Notes under the pieces: model-generated | Databases searched by the model: none | The model's input: the letters and a program-made list of their open reading frames with translations, nothing else | Told to the model about the DNA's origin: nothing | Made by a program: the position numbers and the translations under genes | Assembly (NCBI GenBank): GCA_009809945.1 | Contig: WTPW01000703.1 | Location: forward strand, 120,192 to 184,191 | Length of the DNA stretch: 64,000 nucleotides | DNA from: Gigaspora margarita | Taxonomy: Eukaryota > Glomeromycota > Glomeromycetes > Diversisporales > Gigasporaceae | Reading direction: 5' to 3' | Shown here: piece after piece, positions 42,831 through 55,060 of the stretch | Numbering within the stretch: the stretch's first letter is position 1 | Layout of the letters: every line of letters starts with the position of its first letter

Positions 42831-43329
42831 GCGATTAACGTTAATAACAAAACTAAAGGTTAACCGTTAAGGTTAGGGTCAAGAGAGCGTTAGGATTAGA
42901 GAAGGTTTTAAAGATATCTATACCAAAATTTTGCAAGGAATTTTTTTTGTTATTATGCAAAAGATAGTTTCATATGCGAAATTTCAAGATCAAGACGATT
43001 TTTTGAATAAACGAATGTATTTTTAATTTTAACATTACACACTGATCGTTCGTGTAGCATCTACATATCTGATGCTGATTGGCTAGGAACCAGTTTACAA
43101 ACTGGTTTGGGGGGCACATAGATGCACGCCATCCAGAGGATGGTCTCACGTTACTATAGTAGAACTGCACTCTGAATCTACTATATTTTTGAACAATATG
43201 GAGTGGAACAAGTATACTGCACCACCTATACCACTTTAGCAAAGGTCCACTACTTAACTAATGCTAAATATCATTCACTATTGTTGTAAGATACACTCGT
43301 GATACTTGTGTGTATAAGAGTAAGAGGAT
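42831..43329 (+). other. Ty3-B 3' untranslated region with purine tract
   Basis: No coding content. It contains a GGTTAACCGTTAAGGTTAGGG stretch split over 42857-42877 and ends in the purine tract AAGAGTAAGAGGA directly before the 3' LTR. Confidence 0.6.
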
Positions 43330-44357
43330 TGTGAAGGGCTCCAATCCTTGAGTTTTTTTATTAGTCTTATTTTTTTTTATTATTATATTATTAGTTGTTT
43401 TGTTATTATTAGTTATATATAAATGAGTACTTTTAAATAGGCATTACCTGATTTGTATATTTGTCTGATATCTCTACCAGATCGTTCCAATCTGCCAGTT
43501 TTGATCAAATTGGCCAGATCTGACAGAACTAATCAAATTGGCCAGATCTGACAGCTCTGATCAAATTGGCCCGATCTGGCAGTTCTGATCAAATCGGCCA
43601 GATCTGATAGTTCTACTATAGTTTTCACTCTCAAAACCTGTATCGAACATAGTAATGTAAAAAGTATAAAAGCGATGTCCCTGTTGCCTTGAAATAAAGA
43701 CAACTCAGTAGAGTACAACTCATTATGAGTAAACAACTCAGTTGAGTTTGAATACTTCGAAATCATAATAGTAAAAGTAGTAACCCTTCTAAGTTTCATC
43801 CATATTGTCCTGAATACACTTCTGATATCCCTGTTGTTACTATAAAAACCTTGTTGTCAATTTTGAAGTAACCTTCAAAATTTAAGTAGAAGAGTTAATG
43901 TAGGATAGTTTTCCTTGATATCTTTATAAAAAAACCTTTAATTGTTACCTTGACCTATTGTTAGCAAATTCCAATAATACTTGTGTGCTTCATTTATCGA
44001 ACAATCTGATCCTGTGATACTGATATCGGACTGATATCCAAATCAACACCATATTTGGAACCTAAAAACCTGGATACCATACCATTACATGAACCCTGTG
44101 AAAGCAACTCACCGATTGCAATCTGATATTCAAATTCATATCCAATAGGCCACAGCTAGAATTGACTAATAGATTATTGCTGATATTGCCCTACCAAGAC
44201 TTTCTGAACCTTGAGACCCAGACCAAATTTTTTATACCTCTTTCTGCCTGCCAGTTCAAGGTTTAAGAGTCTTGAGCGCTTAGTAGATAGTATTTTAGTT
44301 AGTTTGTTTAGTTAGGTGTATAGTTTGACCCAACTACTATCAGTTTATACCTTTTCA
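43330..44357 (+). repeat. 3' LTR of Ty3-B
   Basis: A 1028-bp LTR matching 17914-19204 apart from the MITE there. It shows the tandem 'ttggccagatctgacag' block (43505-43610), reduced to fewer or altered units, and the same end region 'ttgacccaactactat'. It carries the empty site of the 18043 MITE. Confidence 0.9.
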
Positions 44358-44433
44358 CTAGGCATTCCTATGCACTCTTAGTGTTATTTGTTCTTACAAT
44401 TATGTATATACCGATTCATTCATATTATAATTG

Positions 44434-44530
44434 AATTATTGCATTGATTGTTAAGTGATTCCTGGATTCAAAAAACTATTATGATATGAAATTATCTTAA
44501 AAATCCAGAAATCACCTAACAATCACAATT
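44434..44530. repeat. Inverted repeat of about 95 bp
   Basis: ATTGATTGTTAAGTGATT and the facing AATCACCTAACAATCACAAT pair with a central AT loop. It lies inside the right arm of the outer TIR element. Possibly a MITE core. Confidence 0.6.
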
Positions 44531-44805
44531 TTTTCATTAATCGTCTAACAATTTATTCAAAACGCAAGTAATGATACAAATTATTTGACAAGAATGATAA
44601 TTATGAATGATTTTTTCACAAATCTGGTCATTCGACAAGTACTCTAACCTTAACTCCCTGGGTGTTTTCAAGTAGCTCCCAAGATGTAATTTACTAGTGA
44701 TATAATTATTTCATTCTCTATATAGAATGTGAGTAAAAATCATTTATTAATTACAAAGACAAATTTATGAATAAGCCATATATACCGTTTAAATAACAAA
44801 TCTAA

Positions 44806-44925
44806 CCCAATCCTAACCCTCTAAAACAAAAACAAAAAAACTCCTAACTCTACCCTAACCATACTCTAACCCTATATGATAGAACAAAACAAATCCCAAA
44901 CCTTACCCTAACCCTATAAGACAAA
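44806..44925 (-). repeat. Degenerate CCCTAA-type telomere-like tract
   Basis: About seven scattered CCTAACCC / CCCTAACC words interrupted by 'aaaacaaaa' stretches. It is not a perfect telomere array; more likely transposon sequence with telomere-like words, as at 9901 and 63210. Confidence 0.5.
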
Positions 44926-45149
44926 ACAAAAAAAAATAGTCCCAAGAAATTTCATAACACAATAGCCCAATTTTTCAGTATTAGCTGTGACATTAATTAA
45001 TTTAGCCAAGCCGATTAGAACTCCAACACATTTCAACCCAGAATTTTGGCATCCTTGTATGAGTAGATCAAACCAACTTCAAACTTCTTATGGCACCCAA
45101 TGAATACGTTTTGTGACTACAAAAAGATGAAATTGTAGTAAATATACAA

Positions 45150-45560
45150 TGAAATTTATAACGTCTAAGCGATGATACTACAAACATGGCACATATTCAA
45201 AAATCACACTGGCTAACAAAATGTAAGCAAAATTCACACCAACACTACTAAAAGACACAACCAGCAAAATTACGGTCCAAATCAGGCAGCAATGCAAAAA
45301 ACACAAAGCAGACAGCAAAGTAAGCAACACAAAGCAAACAGTAAAACAAGCAGCGGACAAATAAAAACAATACCAAATGGTAACACCACAATGATGATGA
45401 CACCAAAATGTTGAAAGCAAAGTGATGATACCGAAGCAATAACACTAAGGTGACAACGACACCAAAGCGACGATGGTTCCAAAGCAATGATATCAACTAT
45501 AGCACCAAAGTGACAATATCAACTAACGATACCAGCAACGTATACCAAATGATCTAAAAG
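45150..45560. repeat. Low-complexity CAAAG/GATGA-rich block
   Basis: A degenerate block of 'accaaagtgatgat' and 'agcaacacaaagcaaacag' words. It opens three overlapping minus-strand frames rich in Leu, Cys, Val and His. I interpret those as repeat artefacts. Confidence 0.6.
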
Positions 45561-45723
45561 AGTAAAAAAGAAAGAGTAAAAGTTAATACTGGCCAAAAAA
45601 AATAAAAAGCAACTATGGTAAAAAAAAAAACTTATAGATCTGATATTGTATAACCAAGAGTAATCATATAAACAATGACAATCTTCACCTGACATAGGTG
45701 ATATCACCTAGGGTGAAAATTAG

Positions 45724-47598
45724 TTATATACATATTAATTATATTAATTAATATAACAAATTTTTTCATTTTTTTCATTATGAATTTCTAATATGGAATG
45801 ATACAACTTTCTCACTCATGAAATCTTTGATCAAAAATTAAAAACATTTATTTGTCAAAGGAAAAAAAGTTCTTTAATGGATTGAAATAAATATGAAGTT
45901 TAACTGCACTTAAAATCTAAATGATTCACATAACTAAATATTAAAATTGGATAACTCATAATTTTAAAATTCATTATATTGTTGTAATTAAAAACTTTAT
46001 ACAATTAAGATGATTAAAAATAACCAAGAGACACAAGCTTATTATAATAAGATAAGATAAATTGTGCTAAGCACCAAATAACAAAGCATGCTAGTCAAGA
46101 CAAAAACCTGGTAAAAACCTGTGAATGATTTTTTTATTATGTTATGTTTTTTTTTTAATTATAATAAATTTTTAATATACTACTAAAAAGATTTGTATGT
46201 GGTATTGTTTTATTTTGCTGATGATGTTATTCATGAATATATTCATGAAAAGAGTGTTTTGAAAGTACTTTAGACCTGAAAATTATTGAAAACATCAATT
46301 CAGTGTTAATTCAAGTGAAATTAATATTACACTTTGCAAGGAAAAGAGGTGTAGGTAGCTCAAAAGAAGTAATTTATTATGTGCAAGATGATGTGAATGT
46401 GTTCTACATGGTAATGCAAAAAATTGTTCAAATTTTTTAATCATGTGGATTTTTTACTGGTGTTTTTTTTTGATTTTTTTTATTTAATTTACAAAGTAGT
46501 TTTTTTTTTAATTTCTATTTACAATATAATTAACATTATTAATAGTAATATAGGTTTTAATATTTGGTCATATAATTTTATCTTTTGTTAATTCTTACCA
46601 ATTGAGAAATAAAGTATGTATGTATATCATTTCAAATTAAGGACTTAAGTTAATTTAAATTGACCAAACTTATGAATTAATGCAGAACACATGCACTTGA
46701 AAGGTTTAACTATAGGATCCTTTTAGTAACTCAGACTTTTTCTAGCAGTATAATATTGTAATGTGCAAACCAAATAAAGTTATATTAGGGTAAATATAGT
46801 ATGTACTAACAAAAAAAGTTGTAATTGCTAAAAGGTCCAAAAATATGTTTTTTTCTAAGTTTATTATTATTATTAATAAAGCTGTTTGAAGTTAATTTTT
46901 TGGTTATCACTTTACAGGAGTCAAATGAAATAAATATATAAAATAAACAAACTATTTTTAATGTAGTGAATCTAATATAATAATTGACTTCAAAGCTAAA
47001 TTTAGTTTAGAGATTCTAGTTGAGTTGCTAATTAGATTAGATAAATTTGATTCAGTAGTTAATGTTACATTCATATAATAAAAGAGAGAAGCAAAAATAA
47101 ATAAATAATTAATTAATTATATAATGCATTATTTGAAAAAAGATTTAAATATGTACTAAGTACAATTTTATAGCCAAAATTCTCATGATCTAGTAATCAG
47201 ATCTGTATTATTTTAAAGTATATATAAAGCAATTACAAATCAGAATTTTGGATTTACTAATTTTTCCAAGTTCCTATTGCCAAATACAAATTTTGCTACT
47301 TGAAAATTAATATAAAAAAATATTAATTCAAATAATTGTTTTGTAATAGTCATTTTCATAAAAGTTAAATATTTATTTAAATATTTTTTTTTACTAAACA
47401 GTTTTTCTTGAGTCTTTCATTTCAAACCAAAATAATATATATAAGAGGATAGCCAAGGAGAAACTAAATTTTAACTTTATTTTTTATTTTTTTTTGTTTT
47501 TTTAAATTATTTTTATTTTTTTAATTCATTTTAATTTTATCTTTAATTTAATGTTTTTCTTTATTTTTAAAAGATAATTATTTTTGGTATTGGTGCAT
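45724..47598. other. AT-rich intergenic, no gene seen
   Basis: Long poly-A and poly-T stretches. A one-ended Harbinger-MITE-like word (TTTGAAGTTAATTTTTTGGTTA, near 46886-46907) is the only recognisable item. Stops are dense in all frames. Confidence 0.6.
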
Positions 47599-47776
47599 GG
47601 GACCTGAAATATAAATAGCATAGATCAGATTAGTTATAAAATTACTAAAAATAGAAATATCTGCAGGAAAAATCCTTAAAAATAAGCAAAATAACTATAA
47701 ATAGAAAAGATCTGCACAAAAAGCACCAAAAATAAGCAAACTAATACCAGATCTATCTATGTATATTTCAGGTCCT
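47599..47776. mobile_element. hAT-like MITE family M178, copy 2
   Basis: Ends GGGACCTGAAATATA and TATATTTCAGGTCCT. Flanking 8-mers TGGTGCAT and TGGTGCAC are a target duplication with one change. The length of 178 bp and the internal tandem blocks match the copy at 20641-20818, in the opposite orientation. Confidence 0.85.
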
Positions 47777-47907
47777 GGTGCACTATGTGTGGAATATAAT
47801 TGCAAGCATATTTAAATAGTAATAATCAGTCACTTGCACATAACAAACAAAACTTATTGTATTAGATTAGGGTTAGGATACGACCTATAATAGAATTTGG
47901 ACTTAAT

Positions 47908-49577
47908 TGATAATCTGCCTGTTAACTAGAGAGTGACGAAATATAGCGTGCTTCCGTCTAAAATTTTTTTATTAAGTTAATGATATATGTCCACTAATTA
48001 AAAGTGTAGAGCTCATCAAGATGCATTTAATGGTAGTTAGATCATCCAAATCGGCCCAGTGGATAGCAAGATGTCATCAAAAAATGATTGGCTAACTATA
48101 TAAAATCCTTTGATGCAGATTACATATGAAAATCACTATAGGCAAAATGTGGTATGCTTCCATCTAAAATTTTTTTTCTTACTAAGTTAATGATACATGA
48201 CCACTAATTAAAAGTTGTAGAGCTTATCAAAATGCATCTAATAGTGATTAGATCATCCAAATTGGCCAATTGTTTTTTAATGATATCTCGCCATCCACTG
48301 GGCTAATTTGGATAATATAACTACTATTAGATACGTCTTAATGAGCTCTACAACTTTCAATTAGTTGACATGTATTGTTAACTAGTAAGAAAAAATTTTT
48401 AAATAGAAGCACTCCACATTTCACCTATAGTAATTTTTATATGTAATCTGTGTCATGGGATTTTATATAGTCAGCCAATCATTTTTTGACGATATCTTGC
48501 CATCCACTAGCAGCTAGGTCGATTTGGATGATCTAAGGGGGCTTCCAGAAATTACGTAATATTTTTGTTACTAATATATTTCAAAATTTTACCCCACCCA
48601 CCCACATCTGATACTCTATTAGCCAATCAAATTTTATATTTTTAAAATTTATTCATATATGCAATTTATGAATTGATAATAACTATTGCTCTACTGGACC
48701 AATTTAGATAATTTAACTACCAAAATGTTTGTCTCACTAAGACGATTCTAAAAAGCCCAAAATTGTTAAAATCTAATCACAGGGTCCCAAGATCATTCAA
48801 CTTTTGTATAATTTTAATAGTATTTTTTAGAATAATTAGTAAATATCTTTAATATTGAATAACTTTTGATCCACTGGCCCATTTTGGATGATTTAACTAA
48901 CAAAATTTTTGTCTCAGTGAGTCGATTCTAACAAGCCCAAAATTGCCAAATTCTAATCACAGGATTCCAAGATCGATAAAGATTTGTATTGTTAAACAAA
49001 CAATAAAATCTTTATCGATCTTGGAATTCTGTGATTAGAATTTAGCAATTTTGGGCTTGTTAGAATCGTCTCACTGAGATGAACATTTTGGTAGTTAAAT
49101 AATCCAAAATGGGCTAGTGGATCAAAAATTATTCAATATTAAAGATATTTACTTAGTGATTCTAAAAATCACTATTAAAATTATACAAAAGTTGAACGAT
49201 CTTGGGACTCTGTGATTAGATTTTAACAATTTTGGGCTTGTTAGAATCATCTCAGTGAGACGAACATTTTGGTAGTTAAATAATCTAAATTGGTCCAGTA
49301 GAGCATTAGTTATTAATAATTTTATAATTTTATACTTTTGGTCAGAATTATAAAATTTTGACCAAAATTATAATTATAACCTGATATTTTCGGGACCCAC
49401 ACACCTACTAAAAAATTACATAATTTCTGGAAGCCCCCTAACCACTGTTAGATGCATCTCAACGAGCTCTACACTTTCAATTAGTGGACATATATCATTA
49501 ACTTAATAAGAAAAAAAATTAGATAGAAGTATACCACATTTCATTACTCTCCAGTTAACAGGTGGATTAACAATTAA
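47908..49577. mobile_element. Large multi-arm palindromic element
   Basis: CTGTTAACTAGAGAGT near 47928 faces ACTCTCCAGTTAACAG near 49546. From there inwards the two sides pair through 'atatgtccactaatt', 'gagct...gatgcat' and 'gatcatccaaat'. The left part is itself a second palindrome (arms around 48250), and a complete Harbinger-like element (48537-49438) is inserted in the right part. No transposase and no clear target duplication. Confidence 0.7.
48537..49438. mobile_element. Harbinger-like palindromic element (902 bp)
   Basis: GGGGGCTTCCAGAAATTACG (48537) faces ATAATTTCTGGAAGCCCCC (ending 49438), with target duplication TAA at 48534-48536 and 49439-49441. Nearly the whole interior is one long palindrome centred near 49000. 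Its arms carry 'gaacattttggtagttaaat' and 'ggatcaaaa', the repeat unit that also surrounds Ty3-A (21180-23552, 36759-36990). It is non-coding. Confidence 0.88.
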
Positions 49578-52549
49578 ACAATATAGTAAAATTACTCAAT
49601 AAAAAAAACCTTTATTAAGTGGTTTAGTATGCAATTTCTTGTGAAATGAGCAATTTTTGTCAAAAACAACGTTTGGTTTAAATTTTTCTAATCAAGTGAC
49701 ATTATATGTGATCTTGTAAATGTGTTAAATCTAATTGGCTAGTTATAATTCATGTGATTCTATAATAGTGCACCTCACACCAAAAATAAATGCTTTTTAA
49801 ATTATTTTTTTTAATTTGTTTTAATTTTATTTATTTTTTTAATAAGTAAATCTATTTGTTACTAGCAGTAACAGTTCTGTATGAATAAGAATCCAAGATC
49901 AGGTATAATATTACAACCTGATTGTAAGACAAATTGAATGGTCCAAGCTCACCTGGTTCTGATCACTGGGTCACAAGATATTTTCAATTCTTTGTTATGT
50001 TTATACTTCATCAAAATACACCTCAAAAATCATTTTTGTACAATATATAATCAATGATATTTTGTGATCCAGTGATCAGAATTGGATAAACTTTATATTA
50101 TTTGGTTTTCTTATCAAGACAAATCGAATGGTATAATAATTATTCAATTCTGACTACTGGATTACACAAGATACTATCAATTTGCCAAATTACCCTACCT
50201 CTCTAAAATTTAAGCTTTTTAATACAATGTATAATCTGTTTAATGTTATTTTAAACCAAGATGTTATATTACTAAATTTTTTCTAAAATAATTCTAAATT
50301 ATATATAAGTTAAATACAAAAAATAAAAAATTTTTTAATATTAAAATAAAAAAGTTTTTATATTAGTTATATTAACTTCACCAAATTACCCCTTTCTACC
50401 TTATATAAAATAATAAATACTTTAATACTTTATTTTGGAAGATTTTTATTAAAAATTTTATAATATTTAATTAGCCAAAATTTTTAAGTACAAAAATTGC
50501 AACATTTTTATTTATCAAAAATTTTAATTAAACTTAATAATTTATGAGAAATTTTTTTGAATTGCTCTATAAAAATTTAATTCTATATACTGTTAGGTAT
50601 AGAAAATGACATATTTTAAAACCAACTATTATTTATAATAAAGTTTTAAAATGCATTGATCTAATATAAAATTTTTAAGTTTCATTTTTTTGATCAAAAA
50701 TGCTGAATACAATGTAGTAAAATTTTATTTAAAATTTTTAAAAATTTTAGAGTATATGCAGATCATGATTTTGTACAACTTTACTTACTATGCCAAGTTC
50801 AATTTTTTTATTAAAAAAAAGTTGTATATTTGGTATAAACATTAGTAGGTAAAGTTATTATCAAAATCTAGTGATCATTGTCAGAGAGTGTACCTAAGCA
50901 CATAGTAAGAAATTTTTTAAAATCTGCTTTATTGTGAGTTTTATTAGCAAATATATTATTTCAAGCAGTATTTATTATGATATGGATTTGAATCTTGATC
51001 TATTATATTAAACTTTTACTTAGTTTTTGTTATATTGAAAGTCAATTATATTGAGAGCCACTGTATATTACTAATCAAATAGCCAGTTTGTCGATCAAAA
51101 TAGTCTTGTAATCACATATTATGCATGTGGACAAGCAAAAAATTTCCAATTTATATTATTGATATAATTTTAGTAGTATTTCAAAAAATTATCATGATCA
51201 AAATGCATCAAAAGTCAACTTTTGTATTATATAGTGTGTAGAAATTGAGTATTCATTATAGTCATCCTTCTATACAATCACCTTCTGTATAATCACAAAC
51301 TTTATATAATCACATGATTTTAAATACCAGTGGGCATTTTTTTAAAGATTGTATAATCACAATCATAATACTATCACTATTACATTTTTTAAAAGTTTTT
51401 TTTTACTAATTTATTAATAGTTAGCATTCACTTTTTGTACTACTAGTAGTAATATTAAAAAAATAAATTAAAATTCTAAAAATTATAAATTTAAATAATT
51501 TTTATATACAGAAGTCTGATAAATATACAAGAATAGCTTGGTTGTATTTTTTTTATATTATTAATAAAGTTGTTAAGAAAAAATTTTTTTAAACAGTTAC
51601 TTTAAGCAAATTTTAATGAACTACTAGTAATATACTATTTAAAGCAACTATAGTCTTAAAGTTATTAATAAATTTTATAAAATAATAGTTTGTTATATAA
51701 AAAGATTTAAAATAAGTAACAGTTAAAAAATTATAATTAGTTATATAATATAAATTTTAACTTATAATATAAGTTTTGTGCAACAATAATAGAAAATTAT
51801 TACTATTTTTAGTAATTCATATAAGGTCTTTTATTTTTAGCCAAGATTTAAAATTTTTTTGTTAAATATATTTTATAAAATTATTAATAAAAGTTGTAGA
51901 GATTTAGTATTTGATTTTAATTTATTAAAATTTATAAAGATAAACAAATTTATCAAAATTTATATAACTTTAAAATTTAAAAAATTTCATCTAATATTTA
52001 TATATAAAATCTAAACAAATATTTTATAGTAAAAGTTATTAAAAATTTTAAATTGAAATTATTTGTTATATATTATATTAATTTTAATAATTTTAATTTT
52101 ATTATAATTAGAACACTTATTTTTATAACTTTTATTAAAATTTTAAAAAATTATATAATAAAATATTTTTTAAATAATGTTTAAAGTTTATAAGGTAACT
52201 AGTAAATACTATATAAAAATTTGATTTTACTAAATTTTCTAGACAAAAAAAATATATAAAATCAGCAATAGCAGTTAAAGCTATTTTAACAATTGGTACA
52301 TGTTATGATTACTTCAATAAAGTAGAATATATTATTTAAAAGATAGTTTATTTTTTAAATTTTTTAAAAACTGTCACAATGTAGTACAATGTACTACTGG
52401 TAGTATAGTGAAATCCTAACCATTAATACAATACCTCATTAAAATCATAAATTAATAAAAATTTTTTATTTAAATTCTATAGATTTGTAGAAATATCTTT
52501 AATTAAAATTTTAGAAAAATCTAAAACGTCTATTAAATAGAATAAAATT
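49578..52549. other. 3 kb of AT-rich DNA, no gene seen
   Basis: Extremely AT-rich, with dense stops and poly-T/poly-A runs. From about 51257 the words TAGTCATCCTTCTATACAATC and 'tataatcac' recur and are seen again at 53390-53412, so this end probably bounds the palindrome-array element. No RNA gene was recognised. Confidence 0.6.
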
Positions 52550-53260
52550 ACTATTTCTACTCGAAATTTGACGATGAATAACTCAATAAATATTGATCTA
52601 AATCAGCTCAAATATTTACCAAGATAATATTAATATTCTTCTATTATCTATAAAATTTTCAGCCGATTTGGTCTGGAATTTCTCGAGTAAACGCTTGTAT
52701 ACGATAGTCAAATCTTTTAAAAAATTGACTATTGCATACAAGCGATTACTCGAGAAATACTAGACTAAATCAGCTGGAATTTTTATATATAATAGAAGAA
52801 TATAAATATTATCTATGTAAAAATTAGAGCTAATTTGAATTACTAGTTATCGAGATATCCATCGTCAAATTTTGAGTAAAAATAGAAAAAAATTTATGAT
52901 TATCGATTATTAAAAAAATTTGCTATTTTTACTCAAATTTGACGATAGATATCTTGATAACTATTGATCCAAATCTGCCCAAATTTTTATCATAGATAGA
53001 ATCGATATTCTTCTATAATATATAAAAATTTCACTGATTTAGCCCGGTAGTTCTCGAGTAATCGCTTGTATATGATAGTCAATTTTTTTAAAAAAATTTG
53101 ATTATCATTACAAGTAATTATTCGAGAAATACCGGACCAAATCGGCTGAAATTTTATATATAATAGAAGAATATTGATTATCTATGGTAAAAATTTGAGC
53201 CGATTTTGATCAATAGTTATCGAGATATCCATCATCAAATTTGAGTAAAACCAACAAATT
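52550..53260. repeat. Second tandem palindrome array, two units of about 366 bp
   Basis: Unit 1 is centred near 52722 and unit 2 near 53088. Each has arms beginning 'ttactc(g)aaatttgacgat' and ending 'atcgtcaaatttgagtaaa', with inner arms TCTCGAGTAA.CGCTTGTAT. The units are in tandem, so again each half is inverted to its neighbour. The design resembles the array at 21540-22760, but the sequence is unrelated. Confidence 0.85.
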
Positions 53261-53449
53261 TTATTCTAGTTAATAGACGTTTAAAATTTATAAATAAAAA
53301 AAATATTATTTTACCTTCTTAAAATCACATTACATATATTATTCTATATTATTTTATATTATGTGATTATATAGAGGGAATTCTACTTAGTCACCCTTTA
53401 TATAATCACCAAAAAGTGTTAGGCAAATAGGGTGATTAGCTTTTCCTTA

Positions 53450-53572
53450 TTTTTCTTTAGTAAAATCGAAGAGAACTTCTACCTCTTCTCTCTCTTTATT
53501 GAAGTCAAATTCATTCGTTTATATACATTTGAATTTAATATACGACATGTTAATGTGTTGTCACGCTATGTG
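53450..53572. repeat. Direct repeat partner of 57107-57232
   Basis: About 120 bp beginning TTATTTTTCTTTAGTAAAATCGA and ending near ACATGTTAA(T/C)(G/T)TGTTG is found again in the same orientation 3.66 kb downstream, moderately diverged. Origin unknown; possibly ends of one old element. Confidence 0.75.
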
Positions 53573-55060
53573 CTATTCAGCAATGGTACTACCTAAGCCT
53601 AACACGTTGACATGCTATCGAGAATGTTTGTAATCTGTGCCCCTTAACACGTATACGTTAACGTGTAATGAAGATTTTACCAGTACGATCACATGAAATG
53701 TGGAGGGATGGTTCCGTTCAACTTTTTGGTGGCCTATATTTTTCCTGATTTAGAAGGTGCTATGTTCATCAGAAATTTTTTCCTATTTTAGTAGTTATTG
53801 TGAAAATATAATACGTTACGTATAATTGCTTCATTGTGCATATGTGTGAAGAAATTGGAATCATGGGAAAATTACATACATCCTGTACGTGTTGTGCGCA
53901 TGATATATACCAGAACGATCACGCTTCTTGTATAACATGAAATGCAGAGGGGTTTCCGGTCTACTTTTTTGATCTTTGCTATGCTGATTTTTTGAAGAAT
54001 CCTTTTGTTTTTAGGATGGGGTAATGGTTTTCATTTTTCCAATTAAGAAAGGGTTATGGTGATTCTGACGGCACAGGATGACACGTGCATGAGTAATGTA
54101 TATTGAACGATGGTGTGGGAATATATTCGTAATTGTGTATATATGTTGTGATCAGGTGGATACTGATCTTATACGTACTTGTCAAAAATCGATTACTATC
54201 AGTTATCGACACCGATAAAATATTTTTGGCACTTTGCCATTTTTGACTTGCTGTATCCAAAAACCACCGTGAGAATATTTAAAATATGAACAATTATGAT
54301 GATCTATTATTTGCATGTTAATGTCGTAATAGATTCGTCATAATTTGTAATTGATCTATCTATCACTATGAATTAATATCTTATTACGCACTTCATGTAC
54401 TTGTCAAAAATCGATTGCTATTAGTTGTCGATACCGATAAAATATTTTTGGTACTTTGCCGTTTTTTGATTTGCTGTATCCAAAAACTGTAATTAGACTA
54501 TGAGAATATTTAAAATATGAACAATTATGACGATCTAATGCCGTAAAGGTTCGTCATAATTTGTAATTGATCTATCACTATGAATTAATATATTTTTTTT
54601 TAAAAAAAAAAAAGACTTTCATTTGTTACGCGCACTTTGTATTTTCGAGATTTAAAAGATAGACTTCCATTCGTTATGCGCACTTTGTATCTTTGAAATT
54701 AGATTGAGATACGGACAACGTTAATATATACTGTGTATTGCCAGAATGGGGAGGTTTATAGCAGTATAAATCATGATAGAAGATAATAATTTCAACGCGA
54801 ACTAACTTAGCCCCAACCACATATTGTGATTATTAGAATAACAAGCAAGTATTGTATGAATTTTTTTGCGGTAATTCTTGATAGAAGCTACAATAATTTC
54901 GTTGCAAACTCAATCTTTAACGTATTATATGTCAAGTAAGTTTATAACAGAATTTTTATTGTAATTCACAATAGAAATTGTGGTAATTCTAATATACTAA
55001 TTTGCCTTTTCATTTTTTCCGATATAAACTACAAAGGCTTAACCATAATTACATGCATGT
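53573..55060. repeat. Intergenic with a diverged tandem duplication
   Basis: No gene. Two direct copies of a unit of about 190-220 bp begin ACTTGTCAAAAATCGATT at 54177 and 54399. They share 'accgataaaatatttttgg', 'gctgtatccaaaaac' and 'aatttgtaattgatctatc'. Words such as TTAACACG / ACACGTTAAC near 53540-53670 also recur at 57210-57250. Confidence 0.7.

Larger units (their letters stand above)
17914..44357 (+). mobile_element. Ty3-B: LTR retrotransposon (Ty3/Metaviridae), split and decayed
   Basis: LTRs at 17914-19204 and 43330-44357 share ends TGTGAAGGGCTCC and ...ACC(T/C)TTTCA-like text. Order on the + strand is gag, protease, RT, RNase H, a long spacer, integrase, extra frame: the Ty3 order. 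The element is interrupted between gag and protease by about 16 kb of later insertions. The expected purine tract precedes the 3' LTR (AAGAGTAAGAGGA, 43315-43328), and TGGTGGTAACTG just inside the 5' LTR (19207) is a plausible primer site. The flanks (ACCAG and CTAGG) do not form a target duplication. All coding parts carry stops, so the copy is dead. Confidence 0.9.
17676..45723. mobile_element. Outer TIR element interrupted by Ty3-B
   Basis: A 21-bp sequence around GGTGATATCACC occurs at 17684-17704 and as its exact reverse complement at 45695-45715. Weaker pairing of CTAA and TTAG extends each end to about 17676 and 45723. Ty3-B lies between. Removing Ty3-B leaves about 1.6 kb, a normal size for a non-autonomous DNA element. 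The inner 9 bases on each side are themselves palindromic (GGTGATATCACC), so part of the match is self-symmetry; the longer CACCCTA...TAGGGTG context supports the pairing. No transposase was found. Confidence 0.5.

Noticed and set aside
45178..45496. Three overlapping Cys/Leu/Val-rich minus-strand frames that look like membrane spans
   Set aside because: Produced by a CAAAG/GATGA low-complexity block. Three different frames being open at once indicates repeat bias, not coding.
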